Shown piece after piece: positions 52,033-61,837 of a stretch of DNA of 64,000 bases. The first letter of the stretch is position 1, and each line of letters opens with the position of its first letter. The notes below the pieces were generated by a model. It saw only the letters and a list, made by a program, of their open reading frames with translations. It did no database searches and was not told the DNA's origin. A program made the position numbers and the translations under genes. Source of the stretch: Chitinophaga eiseniae (lineage in GTDB: Bacteria; Bacteroidota; Bacteroidia; Chitinophagales; Chitinophagaceae); the NCBI RefSeq assembly GCF_012641265.1, contig NZ_JABAHZ010000014.1, forward strand, positions 47,687 to 111,686. Reading direction: 5' to 3'.

Positions 52033-55000
52033 GTGGGTCGACGGAGCTTAACCAAAATCTTTCAGGTAATGAGATGGACAGCAATTGTGATGCTGACAGC
52101 TTGTTTACTAGTCAGCTCAAAAGGGTTCTCGCAGGCAATTTCCTTGTCTGTGGATAAAATGCCCGTCAAAAAAGTTATTTTACAACTCCAGGAACAAACC
52201 GGGTATTATTTTCTGTGTGATCAGGATCTGATCGAAGAAAATGAGCCGGTTTCTTTGCATGTAAAGAATAGTGCTATCGACAAAGTGCTGAAACTATGTT
52301 TTCCCAATAAAGAATTTACCTATACAATAATTGATAAAACAATCCTTGTCAAGAAGAAGGGTACCACTACGCATTCAGAAAGAGACAGTACGGGAAGTTT
52401 ACGTGGCGTCGTTGGGGATTCGTCGGGATTACCTTTGCCAGGGGTTACGCTAACGGTTAGCGGGAAAAAAAGTGGCGCGATTACGAACAGCGATGGTCAG
52501 TATATGTTGTCAGGCATTATGCCAGATGATATTATTACGTTTACGTTTGTGGGAATGAAACCGGAGGTAATAAGAGTTGGTAACAGATCTGAGTTGAATG
52601 TGACAATGAAAGTGAATGTTGTTTCGATAGAGCAGTTCGTTGCTGTTGGCTACGGCGCCCAGAAAAAGGATGCTATTACCGGTTCCATTTCTACTATTCA
52701 GATGGATGATATGGTGAGGGTACCGGCCTCCAATCTTTCCGGTAATTTTTCGGGTATGTTGGCGGGAATGTATGTGAGAACGGGCACTGGTATGCCTGGA
52801 ACGGGTTCCACGTTGCGCGTGCGTTCATCCGCTTCCTGGAATGCCAGTGATCCACTGATCGTAATAGATGGTATTATCAGGGATCAAACCAGTTTCGATG
52901 CGCTGGACCCGATTGAGATAGACCAGGTGTCTGTTTTGAAGGATGCTGCATCGGCGGCTATCTATGGTTCCCGGTCGGCAAATGGCGTTATCCTGGTCAC
53001 TACAAGAAAAGGCAGCCCATTCAAAATGTCCATTGACTTTAGCGCGGTGTCTGGCTGGCAGCGTGTAGGCTCCCTGCCAGCGTATATGGATGTGTATAAA
53101 GCGCTGAAAACAACCCAGGCGGTTGTTGGTGGTATTTCCGATGAGGAAATAGCCTGGGCCTTGAAGGCCAACCCTCGTGGAGAGGCAGCCTATGACGCCG
53201 TTTATCAGCACCCTGCTGATCAGAAATATTCATTTGGCGTTTCGGGAGGAAATGAGAAATTCACCTGTTTTTTTGGCGGTTCTTTTTATAATGAGAACGG
53301 GTTCCTTCCAAAAGTATGGTATAAAAGATATAATCTCAGGGCGAATGTATCTTACAAGCCGAATAAGGATTTTACAGTAGGGCTTAACCTGGGGCACAAC
53401 AACGGTACAAAGAACCGTTTTAATTTTATGGATGATAATAGTGCTGACCTTAATGCCTTCTGGGGAAAACTGCTTTACTTCGATATTTTTTCCATTCCTT
53501 ATATGAATGGTAAGCCTGTGAACCCGGGCTGGCTGGGTAATCTGCCGGAGATGATCAAAAACGGTGGTTACATGCAGCATAATAACCAACAGATGGATGC
53601 CCTGATAACGGTCGACTATCATATACCAGTTATTCAAGGCCTTTCTCTGAGGGCCTCCTATAGCCGAAATGGGAATAATGCCTTCGATAAGAATTATGCC
53701 AAGAAACAGACGATCTACAATTTCAAAAGAACTGGCCCTAACAATCTGATCATTACAGATGAAATTGTTGGAATCCAGAAAAGTGGAGACCCTGCGCAGG
53801 AATATATTGGTAACAGTTATGCTAAAACGGACGCCTATCAGTTCAACACCCAGATAAGTTATGACCGTCATTTTGGAAAGCATTATGTCAATGTCACGGC
53901 GGTTTATGAGCAGTACGAATTTCAGAGCAGTGCTTTTTCCATGGCCCGGAATACCTTCCCTCTTTTCGCCGTTGATCAGTTCTTCGGCGCAAGTAATAAG
54001 CCCGACGACTGGCAAACTGGAGGAAACGAAAAACAGGATGCCCGCCTGTCTTATATCGGTCGCTTTAACTATGAGTATGGAGGAAAATACTTCTTTTCCG
54101 CCTCTGTACGGCGGGATGGTTCCATCAAATTTGCACCGGATCAGCGATGGGGATGGTTTCCCTCGGTATCAGGAGGATGGTTGATGTCGGAAGAGCGTTG
54201 GTACAGATCTTCTATTTTATCAAAGGTTATCAATAGGTTGAAATTAAAAGGAGCCTTCGGTACGATAGGAGATGATGGTATTGGAGGTTGGAAGTGGCTT
54301 GATCAGTACAATATTGAGAGTGGAACCTACTACCTCGGGGCGCCTGGTATAGCGCAGCCAAGGCTTAGTTATGGTGGGCTCCCAGCCACTGCGCTTACCT
54401 GGGAAAAATCCAGGATATATAACCTGGGCGTGGAATTGATGATCGGTGGCCGTTTATCCCTGGTGATAGAATACTGGCGGAAGCATACCTACGACATCCT
54501 GGGAGAACGCTTGCTGGTATTACCGGCGGAATTTGGCAGCATGCTGCCGGCATCCAATTATGGTGTTGGGAATGCAAAGGGTATTGATATGGAGTTGGGC
54601 TATTACAGCAATCCCTCCCAGGTACTTAGTTATAGTGTGAAGGGAACTTTTGGTCTGGCCACCACAAGAACGATTCTGAAGGATCATGCCACTAACGCGC
54701 AACTTTATGATAATCCTGAAGGCAAAACGTCAACTTATGGGACCGGATATTTAGCGACAGGTATTCTCCGGAGTCCGGACGATGTAAAGAAGCTTTCGCC
54801 AGGTTATACGATTTGGGGCGCAGTTCCTGAACCAGGTATGATGAACTTCGCTGACCTGAGTGGCCCTAATGGAGTGCCAGACGGTAAAATAGATGCTTAT
54901 GACAAAACAATTATCGGGAAGTATATGGGCCCCGCCGCTGCCCCGGTTTCATTCGGGCTTTCTGGAAGCCTTACTTATAAAGGATTCACGCTGGCCTATC

Positions 55001-55413
55001 TCTTTTCAGGTTTGGCCGGTTTCAAAATAACTTATAACGACCCGTGGGGGCGTAATTTTGGAGGAAGTGGGAAGATCCCCCGTTATCATGATGATGCCTG
55101 GTCTGAAACCAATACCAAAGGTTCCACTCCCAAATTATTCGCCTGGGGCGACCCAAGGGCAAGGGGCTATGTGGAAGCATCTACTTTTAATACTTACCCG
55201 GGAGACTTTATCCGTCTTAAGTATGTTAACCTGGAATATGCGCTGCCCGTTTCTCTTTTCAGACGCACGGGTATTACCAGGATACAGGTGTTCGCTTCCG
55301 CCACTAACCTTTTTTATTGGTCGGCATTTAGATTCTACGATCCGGAACTCAGCGCTTTCACCAGCTATCCTATTATGCAGAATTTTATGATAGGAGTGAA
55401 TGTTAGTATCTGA
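52033..55413 (+). CDS. SusC/RagA-type TonB-linked receptor with STN domain, no SusD partner
   Basis: This 1126-aa receptor has a signal peptide, an STN domain (ISLSVDKMPVKKVILQLQEQTGY), a carboxypeptidase-regulatory-like domain, a plug (VAVGYGAQKKDAITGSIS) and a barrel ending NFMIGVNVSI. The start is GTG at 52033, which gives the common leader MGRRSLTKIFQVMRWTA; the ATG at 52069 would begin at the signal peptide itself. It is clearly paralogous to the SusC at 33.5 kb. No SusD gene follows: the next gene is an AraC regulator. It may share a SusD encoded elsewhere or function alone. Confidence 0.92.
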   Translation: MGRRSLTKIFQVMRWTAIVMLTACLLVSSKGFSQAISLSVDKMPVKKVILQLQEQTGYYFLCDQDLIEENEPVSLHVKNSAIDKVLKLCFPNKEFTYTIIDKTILVKKKGTTTHSERDSTGSLRGVVGDSSGLPLPGVTLTVSGKKSGAITNSDGQYMLSGIMPDDIITFTFVGMKPEVIRVGNRSELNVTMKVNVVSIEQFVAVGYGAQKKDAITGSISTIQMDDMVRVPASNLSGNFSGMLAGMYVRTGTGMPGTGSTLRVRSSASWNASDPLIVIDGIIRDQTSFDALDPIEIDQVSVLKDAASAAIYGSRSANGVILVTTRKGSPFKMSIDFSAVSGWQRVGSLPAYMDVYKALKTTQAVVGGISDEEIAWALKANPRGEAAYDAVYQHPADQKYSFGVSGGNEKFTCFFGGSFYNENGFLPKVWYKRYNLRANVSYKPNKDFTVGLNLGHNNGTKNRFNFMDDNSADLNAFWGKLLYFDIFSIPYMNGKPVNPGWLGNLPEMIKNGGYMQHNNQQMDALITVDYHIPVIQGLSLRASYSRNGNNAFDKNYAKKQTIYNFKRTGPNNLIITDEIVGIQKSGDPAQEYIGNSYAKTDAYQFNTQISYDRHFGKHYVNVTAVYEQYEFQSSAFSMARNTFPLFAVDQFFGASNKPDDWQTGGNEKQDARLSYIGRFNYEYGGKYFFSASVRRDGSIKFAPDQRWGWFPSVSGGWLMSEERWYRSSILSKVINRLKLKGAFGTIGDDGIGGWKWLDQYNIESGTYYLGAPGIAQPRLSYGGLPATALTWEKSRIYNLGVELMIGGRLSLVIEYWRKHTYDILGERLLVLPAEFGSMLPASNYGVGNAKGIDMELGYYSNPSQVLSYSVKGTFGLATTRTILKDHATNAQLYDNPEGKTSTYGTGYLATGILRSPDDVKKLSPGYTIWGAVPEPGMMNFADLSGPNGVPDGKIDAYDKTIIGKYMGPAAAPVSFGLSGSLTYKGFTLAYLFSGLAGFKITYNDPWGRNFGGSGKIPRYHDDAWSETNTKGSTPKLFAWGDPRARGYVEASTFNTYPGDFIRLKYVNLEYALPVSLFRRTGITRIQVFASATNLFYWSAFRFYDPELSAFTSYPIMQNFMIGVNVSI

Positions 55414-55608
55414 AAAAAATATCCCCTTTGCTGCCTGCTTCATATGAAGCAACTCCGCTACCATTTTTTAAAAATATTGCCTTATCACAGTATCCACTTT
55501 TAGTTCCCAGCAGTCTTATATAATACGAATACTTGTTTGACGGCGACAGATCAGGCCGGAAAAGAGTGGCTGTTTTATTGATGAACGTTAGCATCTAAAT
55601 TTTGATCA

Positions 55609-56490
55609 ATGACACATTTATACGAAAATTTTGTATGCCCGGCAGATGAATCATTTACTGTACATACAGAGATACCGGAGATGGAGACGCATAATATACT
55701 TAAATGCCATTTCAATTTTAAGATAGCATTGATCGAAAACTGTATTGGCAAAAGGTTTATTGGGGATCATATTGATGACTTTGAAGGTCCTGAACTATTA
55801 TTGCTGGGCAGCTCACTGCCACATCGCTGGCAGTACCAACAGGTACTGGATCCAACACGCACGCCAACGGCATACGTGGTACATTTTTCCCCGGATTTTA
55901 TCGGTGAGGGGCTGCTTGAAATGCCAGAGGCCAGAGAATTACAAGTGTTGTTTAACAATGCAGGGAGAGGCATTGTATTTTCCGGCGACACCATAACGCA
56001 AGCCAGGTTTATCCTGCAGCAAATGCTGAACGTAAAGGGACTGGCGAGGCTGGCCTATATGATACAGCTCTTGAGTGTATTGACTCATTCCAAAGATAGC
56101 AGGTTATTAGCGTCGCCTTATTTTAATCTTGTTGAAACCTCGACGGAAGGGCAGAAAATTAGCCAGGTGTTTGACTATATCTATAAAAATTTCAGGAACG
56201 ATATTACCCTGCAGGAAGTAGCAGGTATTATACCTATGTGTACAAGCAGTTTTTGCCGTTTTTTTAAGCAGCGCACAAATAAAACGCTTGTCGACATTAT
56301 TAAGGAGGTCCGGATCAACCATGCTTCCAAATTACTGATGAAAGGTGGGCACAATGTAACCGAAGCCTGTTATAGCAGTGGTTATAATAGCTTGTCGAAC
56401 TTTAATAAGCACTTTAGGGAAGTAAAAGGGCTTTCCCCAAGAGATTATTTAAAGCAATACCGGGTACGTTTGGACTCCGTTGCTGTTTAA
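55609..56490 (+). CDS. AraC family transcriptional regulator with cupin-type sensing domain
   Basis: This 293-aa regulator has an N-terminal beta-barrel sensing domain (about 20-150, with LLLGSSLPHRWQY typical of AraC cupins) and a C-terminal AraC domain (about 185-285, ending YNSLSNFNKHFREVKGLSPRDYLKQY). It follows the orphan SusC in the same direction after 195 nt and could regulate it or an unlinked sugar locus. Such proteins in Bacteroidota often sense hexuronates or rare sugars, but no specific ligand can be given. Confidence 0.88.
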   Translation: MTHLYENFVCPADESFTVHTEIPEMETHNILKCHFNFKIALIENCIGKRFIGDHIDDFEGPELLLLGSSLPHRWQYQQVLDPTRTPTAYVVHFSPDFIGEGLLEMPEARELQVLFNNAGRGIVFSGDTITQARFILQQMLNVKGLARLAYMIQLLSVLTHSKDSRLLASPYFNLVETSTEGQKISQVFDYIYKNFRNDITLQEVAGIIPMCTSSFCRFFKQRTNKTLVDIIKEVRINHASKLLMKGGHNVTEACYSSGYNSLSNFNKHFREVKGLSPRDYLKQYRVRLDSVAV

Positions 56491-56493
56491 TAG

Positions 56494-56601
56494 TGCAATA
56501 TTGCAGATGGCGTAATCAAATTCAGGCATACGGGCTACGTAGGGAAAGCGGAAGCATTAGATGAGATGACAGCCATGGCAGACATGACCAATGGGAAATA
56601 A
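56494..56601 (+). pseudogene. Possible C-terminal fragment of a lost gene
   Basis: In frame with the AraC gene but after two stop codons, 35 codons read CNIADGVIKFRHTGYVGKAE and on to a stop at 56599-56601. The composition looks protein-like, but there is no start and I do not recognise the family. It may be chance. Confidence 0.25.
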
Positions 56602-56625
56602 TTGCCGCTGGATAGATAATGAATT

Positions 56626-56737
56626 AAGAGGCTATCTCAAAAGTAATTTGAAGGCTCTGAGAATTGCGTAAACGAAAATTCTCTCCATCAGGTACCCGAA
56701 TAAAATCGGGGAAAAATTACTTTTGAGACAGCCTCTT
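56626..56737. repeat. 112-bp element with 24-bp inverted ends
   Basis: The end sequences 56626-56649 and 56714-56737 are inverted copies with one mismatch in 24 bases. The interior of about 64 bases has no gene. It could be a MITE-like element or a long bidirectional terminator; it lies between convergent genes. Its end contains GAGGCTGTCTC, also found in the terminator at 29.8 kb. Confidence 0.7.
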
Positions 56738-56749
56738 TGTTTTCCCTGT

Positions 56750-57433
56750 TTATCTTTTCCGCCATTGATAACCCAGGAAAAGGTTGAACTGTTGGTTGTA
56801 TATTTTCCATTGATGTTGCATGCGGGGATCTTCCATCACCGGTATAAATCCCCGGGAGTAGCCAGCACCTATATTCCAGCCGTTTTTACATTCATAGCGC
56901 AGCTGCACCACCATGCCCGCATCTAATTTGTAGCGAAATCCTCCCGGAGTAGTAGCGGTGCCGAAAATGTTTTTATCTGCCGTTATTTGTCCATCAGGGC
57001 CTTTTCGTTCTATACTGCTATGTAGCAAACCACTTACATAAGGACCAGCAGATAACCGGAACCCGTGGAAGTATGCCGTAGGCGTGATGGGGGCAATGAG
57101 TAGGTAAGTACTGTTAAAGCGACTGTTATATACCTGTTGGCTGTTGCTGTCTGACCGGTGCAACATCACCCGGCTTTGCCCTACTGATAACTCCGACTGT
57201 ATGCCAAAATACTTGCCTAGCCTGGTGTGTACGGTAATACCGGCAAATATGCCCGGCAAAGGTTTTACGTAGCTACCGGCCGACAATAAATGGAGGTCCT
57301 TGCCATATAACGAACTGGCCGACATCCCTGCCTTTATACCAAATGATACTTCCCGGTATCCGCTGCTATCTTGCTGGGCGCAGACAGGCAGGAGCAACGC
57401 GAAGAAAAATATCATCATCAAAATATGTTTCAT
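56750..57433 (-). CDS. Outer-membrane beta-barrel protein (PorT-like)
   Basis: This 227-aa protein has a signal peptide (MKHILMMIFFFALLLPVCAQ) and alternating beta strands with aromatic girdles (FGIKAGMSASSLYG, YFGIQSELSVGQSRVML, GWNIGAGYSRGFIPVM, FNLFLGYQWRKR), typical of the small outer-membrane beta-barrel / PorT-like family. It is the last gene of the efflux operon, 9 nt behind the TolC-like gene. The role there is unknown. Confidence 0.85.
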   Translation of the reverse strand: MKHILMMIFFFALLLPVCAQQDSSGYREVSFGIKAGMSASSLYGKDLHLLSAGSYVKPLPGIFAGITVHTRLGKYFGIQSELSVGQSRVMLHRSDSNSQQVYNSRFNSTYLLIAPITPTAYFHGFRLSAGPYVSGLLHSSIERKGPDGQITADKNIFGTATTPGGFRYKLDAGMVVQLRYECKNGWNIGAGYSRGFIPVMEDPRMQHQWKIYNQQFNLFLGYQWRKR

Positions 57434-57442
57434 ATCATTTGT

Positions 57443-58705
57443 TTATAAATTAATGTCCCAGATACCGGCTGTTCTTTCCATTTCTACCAGTGCTGCGGCA
57501 TACCCGTTCAATGCCTCGTAATAGCTTTGTTTCAGGCTGTTGTAGGTACGTTGGGCATTCAATACTTCCAGCAGGTTGATGTCGCCGGACCGGTAACTGT
57601 ATATTTTACCTGCCAGTGCTTTTTCTGCATCTTCCAATATCCCGGTGTGAAATTGATTTACCTGTTTGCGGGCAGCGAGATAGTTATAATAGCTGGTAGC
57701 TACGTCGGTTTGTACCTGTAATGCCGCCTGCTGATAACGGGCGGCAGCCTGGGCGGCGCTGTATTGGGCCGATAGCAGCTCCGCCCTGGACCTGCCGGAG
57801 AATTTCAATGGGATGCTAATGCCTGCAGAAATAACATTGGTAGAAGGCGTAGGGGCGATAACGTTAGTGGCGCCGGAGTTTTGTGCCATCCCCAGTGTCA
57901 AACCCAGGTCGGGCATCCGGTTGGCCTGCGCCAGTTTCACCAGGTTATGAGCTACCTCTTTATCCTTGCCAGCCGCCAGGATATCCGCGCGGTGGCTGAT
58001 CGCGGCATTGATCAGATCTTTTAAGTTAAACTCCCGGTCAAAGCTGTATTTGAGAGCCGCAGGATAGTAAAGCGTATCCGATGATTTTCCCATCAGCATG
58101 CCTAGTTGTAATAAGGCGGCCTTAAAGCTGGCTTCATTCCGGTACACCGTATTCAGCATATTGGCGGCTTCCAGTTTACTCTGACGGGCATCTACTGCTT
58201 TTATTTCTCCCAGCTGAAAGCGGATACTATCTGCACGGGCAAACAGCGACATGCTTTGATAAGATTCCCGGGTTACGGTAAGCAGGTTTCCCTGTAGTAT
58301 GGCTTGCAGGTAGGCCAGCGTGGCATCTGCCTGGAGGTTACGATAGTAGTTTTCCAGCAGGAGGTTTGTCAGTTCCAGCTGACTCAATGCTACACTACTT
58401 CTCGCTTGCCGCTTATTGCCCAGCTCCAGCAACCAGCTGACAGAGGTATTAAATCCATACCCCATTTTCATTCTTTTCTGCCCGTTATCCACCCAGCCAA
58501 ATGACAGGCTGGGGTCCGGGAAAACCTTTGCCGCCGCAACCCTTGCGGTGGCGAGGTTCACGTTGAACCGCTCTGCTGCATACGCCAGGTTGTTATTGGT
58601 GACGTCCGCCAGGAAGCGGGGATAGATCAGTGAATCTTTGGTTTGTGCATTTCCCTGTAGTGCTAAAAAAAGCAATAGCAGGATATTACCATATCTGATA
58701 GCCAT
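57443..58705 (-). CDS. TolC family outer-membrane efflux protein
   Basis: This 420-aa trimeric outer-membrane channel serves the RND pump encoded just upstream. It has a signal peptide (MAIRYGNILLLLFLALQGNAQ) and two OEP repeats with long coiled-coil helices, for example ALLQLGMLMGKSSDTLYYPAAL and AALQVQTDVATSYYNYLAARKQVNQF. I chose the ATG at 58705, 7 nt after the RND stop; an ATG at 58723 would overlap that stop, and the longer frame to 58822 runs far into the RND gene. In many Bacteroidota this protein is fused to the RND pump; here it is separate. Confidence 0.9.
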   Translation of the reverse strand: MAIRYGNILLLLFLALQGNAQTKDSLIYPRFLADVTNNNLAYAAERFNVNLATARVAAAKVFPDPSLSFGWVDNGQKRMKMGYGFNTSVSWLLELGNKRQARSSVALSQLELTNLLLENYYRNLQADATLAYLQAILQGNLLTVTRESYQSMSLFARADSIRFQLGEIKAVDARQSKLEAANMLNTVYRNEASFKAALLQLGMLMGKSSDTLYYPAALKYSFDREFNLKDLINAAISHRADILAAGKDKEVAHNLVKLAQANRMPDLGLTLGMAQNSGATNVIAPTPSTNVISAGISIPLKFSGRSRAELLSAQYSAAQAAARYQQAALQVQTDVATSYYNYLAARKQVNQFHTGILEDAEKALAGKIYSYRSGDINLLEVLNAQRTYNSLKQSYYEALNGYAAALVEMERTAGIWDINL

Positions 58706-58712
58706 CTGTTTA

Positions 58713-61700
58713 CTATTTTTCATCCTTTTGCTGATAGTCTGTAGCGCCCCATTTGCTTTCAGACAGATAATACAATGCCGGCAAAACAAATAACGTGATG
58801 ACGGTGGCGGCCAGCAATCCATACACTACTACGGTAGCCAGCGGGCGTTGCACGTCTGAGCCAATGCCGGTGGCCAGCGAAGCAGGCAATAAGCCAAGAA
58901 TGGCCACGGTAGCGGTCATCAGTATAGGCCGGAACCTGTTGGCCGCACCGGCAATCACCGCTTCCAATAAGGTAGCTCCCTGTATACGCAGTTCATTGAA
59001 ATTGGAAATCATGATCACCCCATTTTGAATAGCTACGCCAAATAAGGCAATAAAGCCCACTGCAGAAGATACATTCAACGTCATACCCCGGATGTTGAGC
59101 GCCAGCATGCCGCCAAACAGCGCCAGCGGAACAATGCTCAGGATCAGCCCCGCCTGCCTGAACCGACCGAATGCACCGTATAACAGGAAGAACATAAACA
59201 GCAAGGTGACCGGTACCACCACCGCGAGTTTTGCATAGGCGCGCTTTTGATTCTCGAATTGCCCTCCCCATACAATCCGGTATTTCCCGTGATCATAAGA
59301 GATGTCTTTTTCAATACTGCTCCTGGCCTGTTCCATAAAAGAAGATAGGTCCACGTTCCGGAGATTTAGCTTTACCGTTAAATGCCTTTTATTCATTTCC
59401 CGGGTGATGGTGCCCTCACCAGTAGTGGTGCTGATAGCAGCTACCTGCGACAAAGGAATCCTGGCGCCGGTGGGGGATGCCAGCATCAGGTTGGCAATTT
59501 TCTCCGGCGTATTCCGGCTATCTTCTTTATAGCGGCAGGTAATATCATATACTTTATTACCGGTAAAAAGCTGGGACACCGGCTTGCCGCCAATGGCCAC
59601 TTCTATCAGCTCTGACACCGTACTCACATTCAACCCGTATTGTGCCAAAGCAGCCCTGTCGATTTTAATTTGCAGCTGTGGCAGCGGAGGCTCCTGGTCG
59701 ATGGACAGATCTACCGCACCCTTTATTTTTTTGAGGGTCTGTAATACCTGTTGCGCTATCCGCCTGGTTTCTGTAAAGTCGTCCCCATATACTTTTACCA
59801 CTAATTCACTATGGGCGCCTGATATCCGGTCCATCACATTATCGATCATGGGTTGACTAAATCCTACCGTGTAACCCGGCATTGCGGCATAGTCGGCCAC
59901 CAGTTCTTCAATGAGGTCCGATTTGGTTTTTCCTTTGGGCCATTCCTTATAAGGCCGGAGTCCTATCGAACATTCAAAATGGGAGGCCGACCAGGGATCT
60001 GTTCCATCGTCATTTCTGCCGGCATGCACCATCATATAGGTGATCTCCCTGTGTTTCATGGTCACTATGCGTAATGAGTCACTCATCTCTTTCGACTTCT
60101 GCAGCGATATACCCGTGGGGAGTTGCACCTGTAGCCAGATAGAGCCTTCATCTAAAGAGGGAAGAAAGTCTTTGCCTACGGTAGCGGAAAGTATGGCGGC
60201 GCTTATCAACACCGCGCCCAATGGCCACAATACCCTCTTGGGCTTCTGCATAATCTTCCTGATACGGGCCAGGTATGCGACAGATAATTTTTCCAGCCAT
60301 TTGTTGTGGTATAGCTTGCGCGGCTTCCTGTATACGCTGTAAGCGAGACCAGGTATTAGCAGCATTGCCACTATCAATGCGCCTACCAGGGCGTAGCTCA
60401 CCGTAAAGGCCATCGGTGTAAACAGCTTTCGTTCTACTCTTTCAAAGGCAAACAAAGGCAGGTAAGCGGTAATGATTATAATGGTAGCAAATAATACCGG
60501 CTTGCCAACGAGCGCTGCCCGTTGCGCGATGGAGTGCTCTTCCAGTGGCGCCGCCTCGTTTTCTTCCCGTTTTTTCAGGATCGTTTCCATCATCACAATA
60601 GCGCCGTCTACGATAATCCCAAAGTCAATAGCGCCGAGGGAAAGCAGGTTGGCCGGGATGTTGGTGAAGTACATCAATATAAAAGCAATCAGCAAAGCCA
60701 ATGGTATCGTAATGGCTACAATCAACGCTCCACGCCAGCTGCCAAGGAATACGATGAGCACGATGATGACCAGCATCATGCCTTCTATCAAGGTATGCGA
60801 AACCGTATTCAGTGTGGTATTCACCAGGTCTGTACGATCCATATAGGGCCGGATCCGGACGCCATCGGGCAGCAGGTGATTGTTGAGGTCATCAATGGCA
60901 TTGTGGACTCCCTGCAATACCAACGAAGGGTTTTGCCCTTTTAGTAATTGTACTACTCCTTCGATGCTCTCATTGTAGTTCACTTCCCGGTCGGTGAAGC
61001 CCAGGATGCTCTTTCGTTCCAGGTTACCGTACCTGAGCTCACCTACATCTTTCAGCAGGATAGGAACGCCGTTGGTGGTTTTGATAACAAGATCGCCAAG
61101 TCCTTCCAGTGTTTTCACCAGTCCGATACCGCGGATAACGTAGCCAAGATCGCCCTGGTTGAGAATACTGCCGCCGGCGTTGGCATTGTTATTAACGATG
61201 GCTGCCTGGATATCGCTGAGCGACAGCTGATATTGCTCTAACCGCGCCGGGTCCAGTTCTACCTGGTATTGCGTGGTGATGCCGCCGAAATTGGTGACGT
61301 TGGTTACCCCGGCTTCCTGCTTTAAGCGTGGTACAATGACCCAGTTTTGCAGGTCGGTAAGCTCCCGCAGATCGTGGCCTTTACTTTCAATAACATACCG
61401 GTAGATTTCCCCGATGGGGGAAGTCAATGGATCCATGCCTGGTTTGGCGCCATAGGGCAGCGTCAGTGCATTTAATCTTTCATTGATGCGTTGCCTGGCC
61501 CAGTAATCTTCGTAACCATCCTGGAAAACCACGGTAACGATAGATAAGCCAAACGTACTTTTACTGCGCATGACGCTCATGCCGGGAAGTCCATTCAGCA
61601 CCCGCTCTACCGGGATGGTAATTTGTTGTTCCATTTCCTCCGCTGCCAGCCCGGGTACCTGCGTAATAATCTGGGCACTTACGTCCGCAATATCCGGGTA

Positions 61701-61811
61701 GGCTTCGATAGATAATTGTTTCCACGAATAGTAGCCAAACAGCGCCAGCATTATAAAAAAGCCTATCAGTAACCATCTCTTCCGGATGGTTATATAAATC
61801 AGGTTCATCAT
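58713..61811 (-). CDS. CusA/CzcA-type RND efflux transporter
   Basis: This 1032-aa inner-membrane RND pump of the heavy-metal-efflux (HME) type has 12 helices and two large periplasmic loops. The helix 4 signature DFGIIVDGAIVMME carries the proton-relay acidic residues of HME pumps, and the first loop has the usual VERVLNGLPGM. In the second porter loop, FSQPMIDNVMDRISGAHSEL replaces the FNELI(S/A)GV-type stretch of CzcA/CnrA relatives, so metal specificity cannot be assigned. It works with the adaptor and TolC-like proteins of the same operon. Confidence 0.9.
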   Translation of the reverse strand: MMNLIYITIRKRWLLIGFFIMLALFGYYSWKQLSIEAYPDIADVSAQIITQVPGLAAEEMEQQITIPVERVLNGLPGMSVMRSKSTFGLSIVTVVFQDGYEDYWARQRINERLNALTLPYGAKPGMDPLTSPIGEIYRYVIESKGHDLRELTDLQNWVIVPRLKQEAGVTNVTNFGGITTQYQVELDPARLEQYQLSLSDIQAAIVNNNANAGGSILNQGDLGYVIRGIGLVKTLEGLGDLVIKTTNGVPILLKDVGELRYGNLERKSILGFTDREVNYNESIEGVVQLLKGQNPSLVLQGVHNAIDDLNNHLLPDGVRIRPYMDRTDLVNTTLNTVSHTLIEGMMLVIIVLIVFLGSWRGALIVAITIPLALLIAFILMYFTNIPANLLSLGAIDFGIIVDGAIVMMETILKKREENEAAPLEEHSIAQRAALVGKPVLFATIIIITAYLPLFAFERVERKLFTPMAFTVSYALVGALIVAMLLIPGLAYSVYRKPRKLYHNKWLEKLSVAYLARIRKIMQKPKRVLWPLGAVLISAAILSATVGKDFLPSLDEGSIWLQVQLPTGISLQKSKEMSDSLRIVTMKHREITYMMVHAGRNDDGTDPWSASHFECSIGLRPYKEWPKGKTKSDLIEELVADYAAMPGYTVGFSQPMIDNVMDRISGAHSELVVKVYGDDFTETRRIAQQVLQTLKKIKGAVDLSIDQEPPLPQLQIKIDRAALAQYGLNVSTVSELIEVAIGGKPVSQLFTGNKVYDITCRYKEDSRNTPEKIANLMLASPTGARIPLSQVAAISTTTGEGTITREMNKRHLTVKLNLRNVDLSSFMEQARSSIEKDISYDHGKYRIVWGGQFENQKRAYAKLAVVVPVTLLFMFFLLYGAFGRFRQAGLILSIVPLALFGGMLALNIRGMTLNVSSAVGFIALFGVAIQNGVIMISNFNELRIQGATLLEAVIAGAANRFRPILMTATVAILGLLPASLATGIGSDVQRPLATVVVYGLLAATVITLFVLPALYYLSESKWGATDYQQKDEK

Positions 61812-61837
61812 GTTGTTCTCAGATTAATAGGTAATGG

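Noticed and set aside
53230..54015. 261-codon leftward open frame inside the third SusC
   Set aside because: Antisense to a conserved receptor barrel; no recognisable domain.
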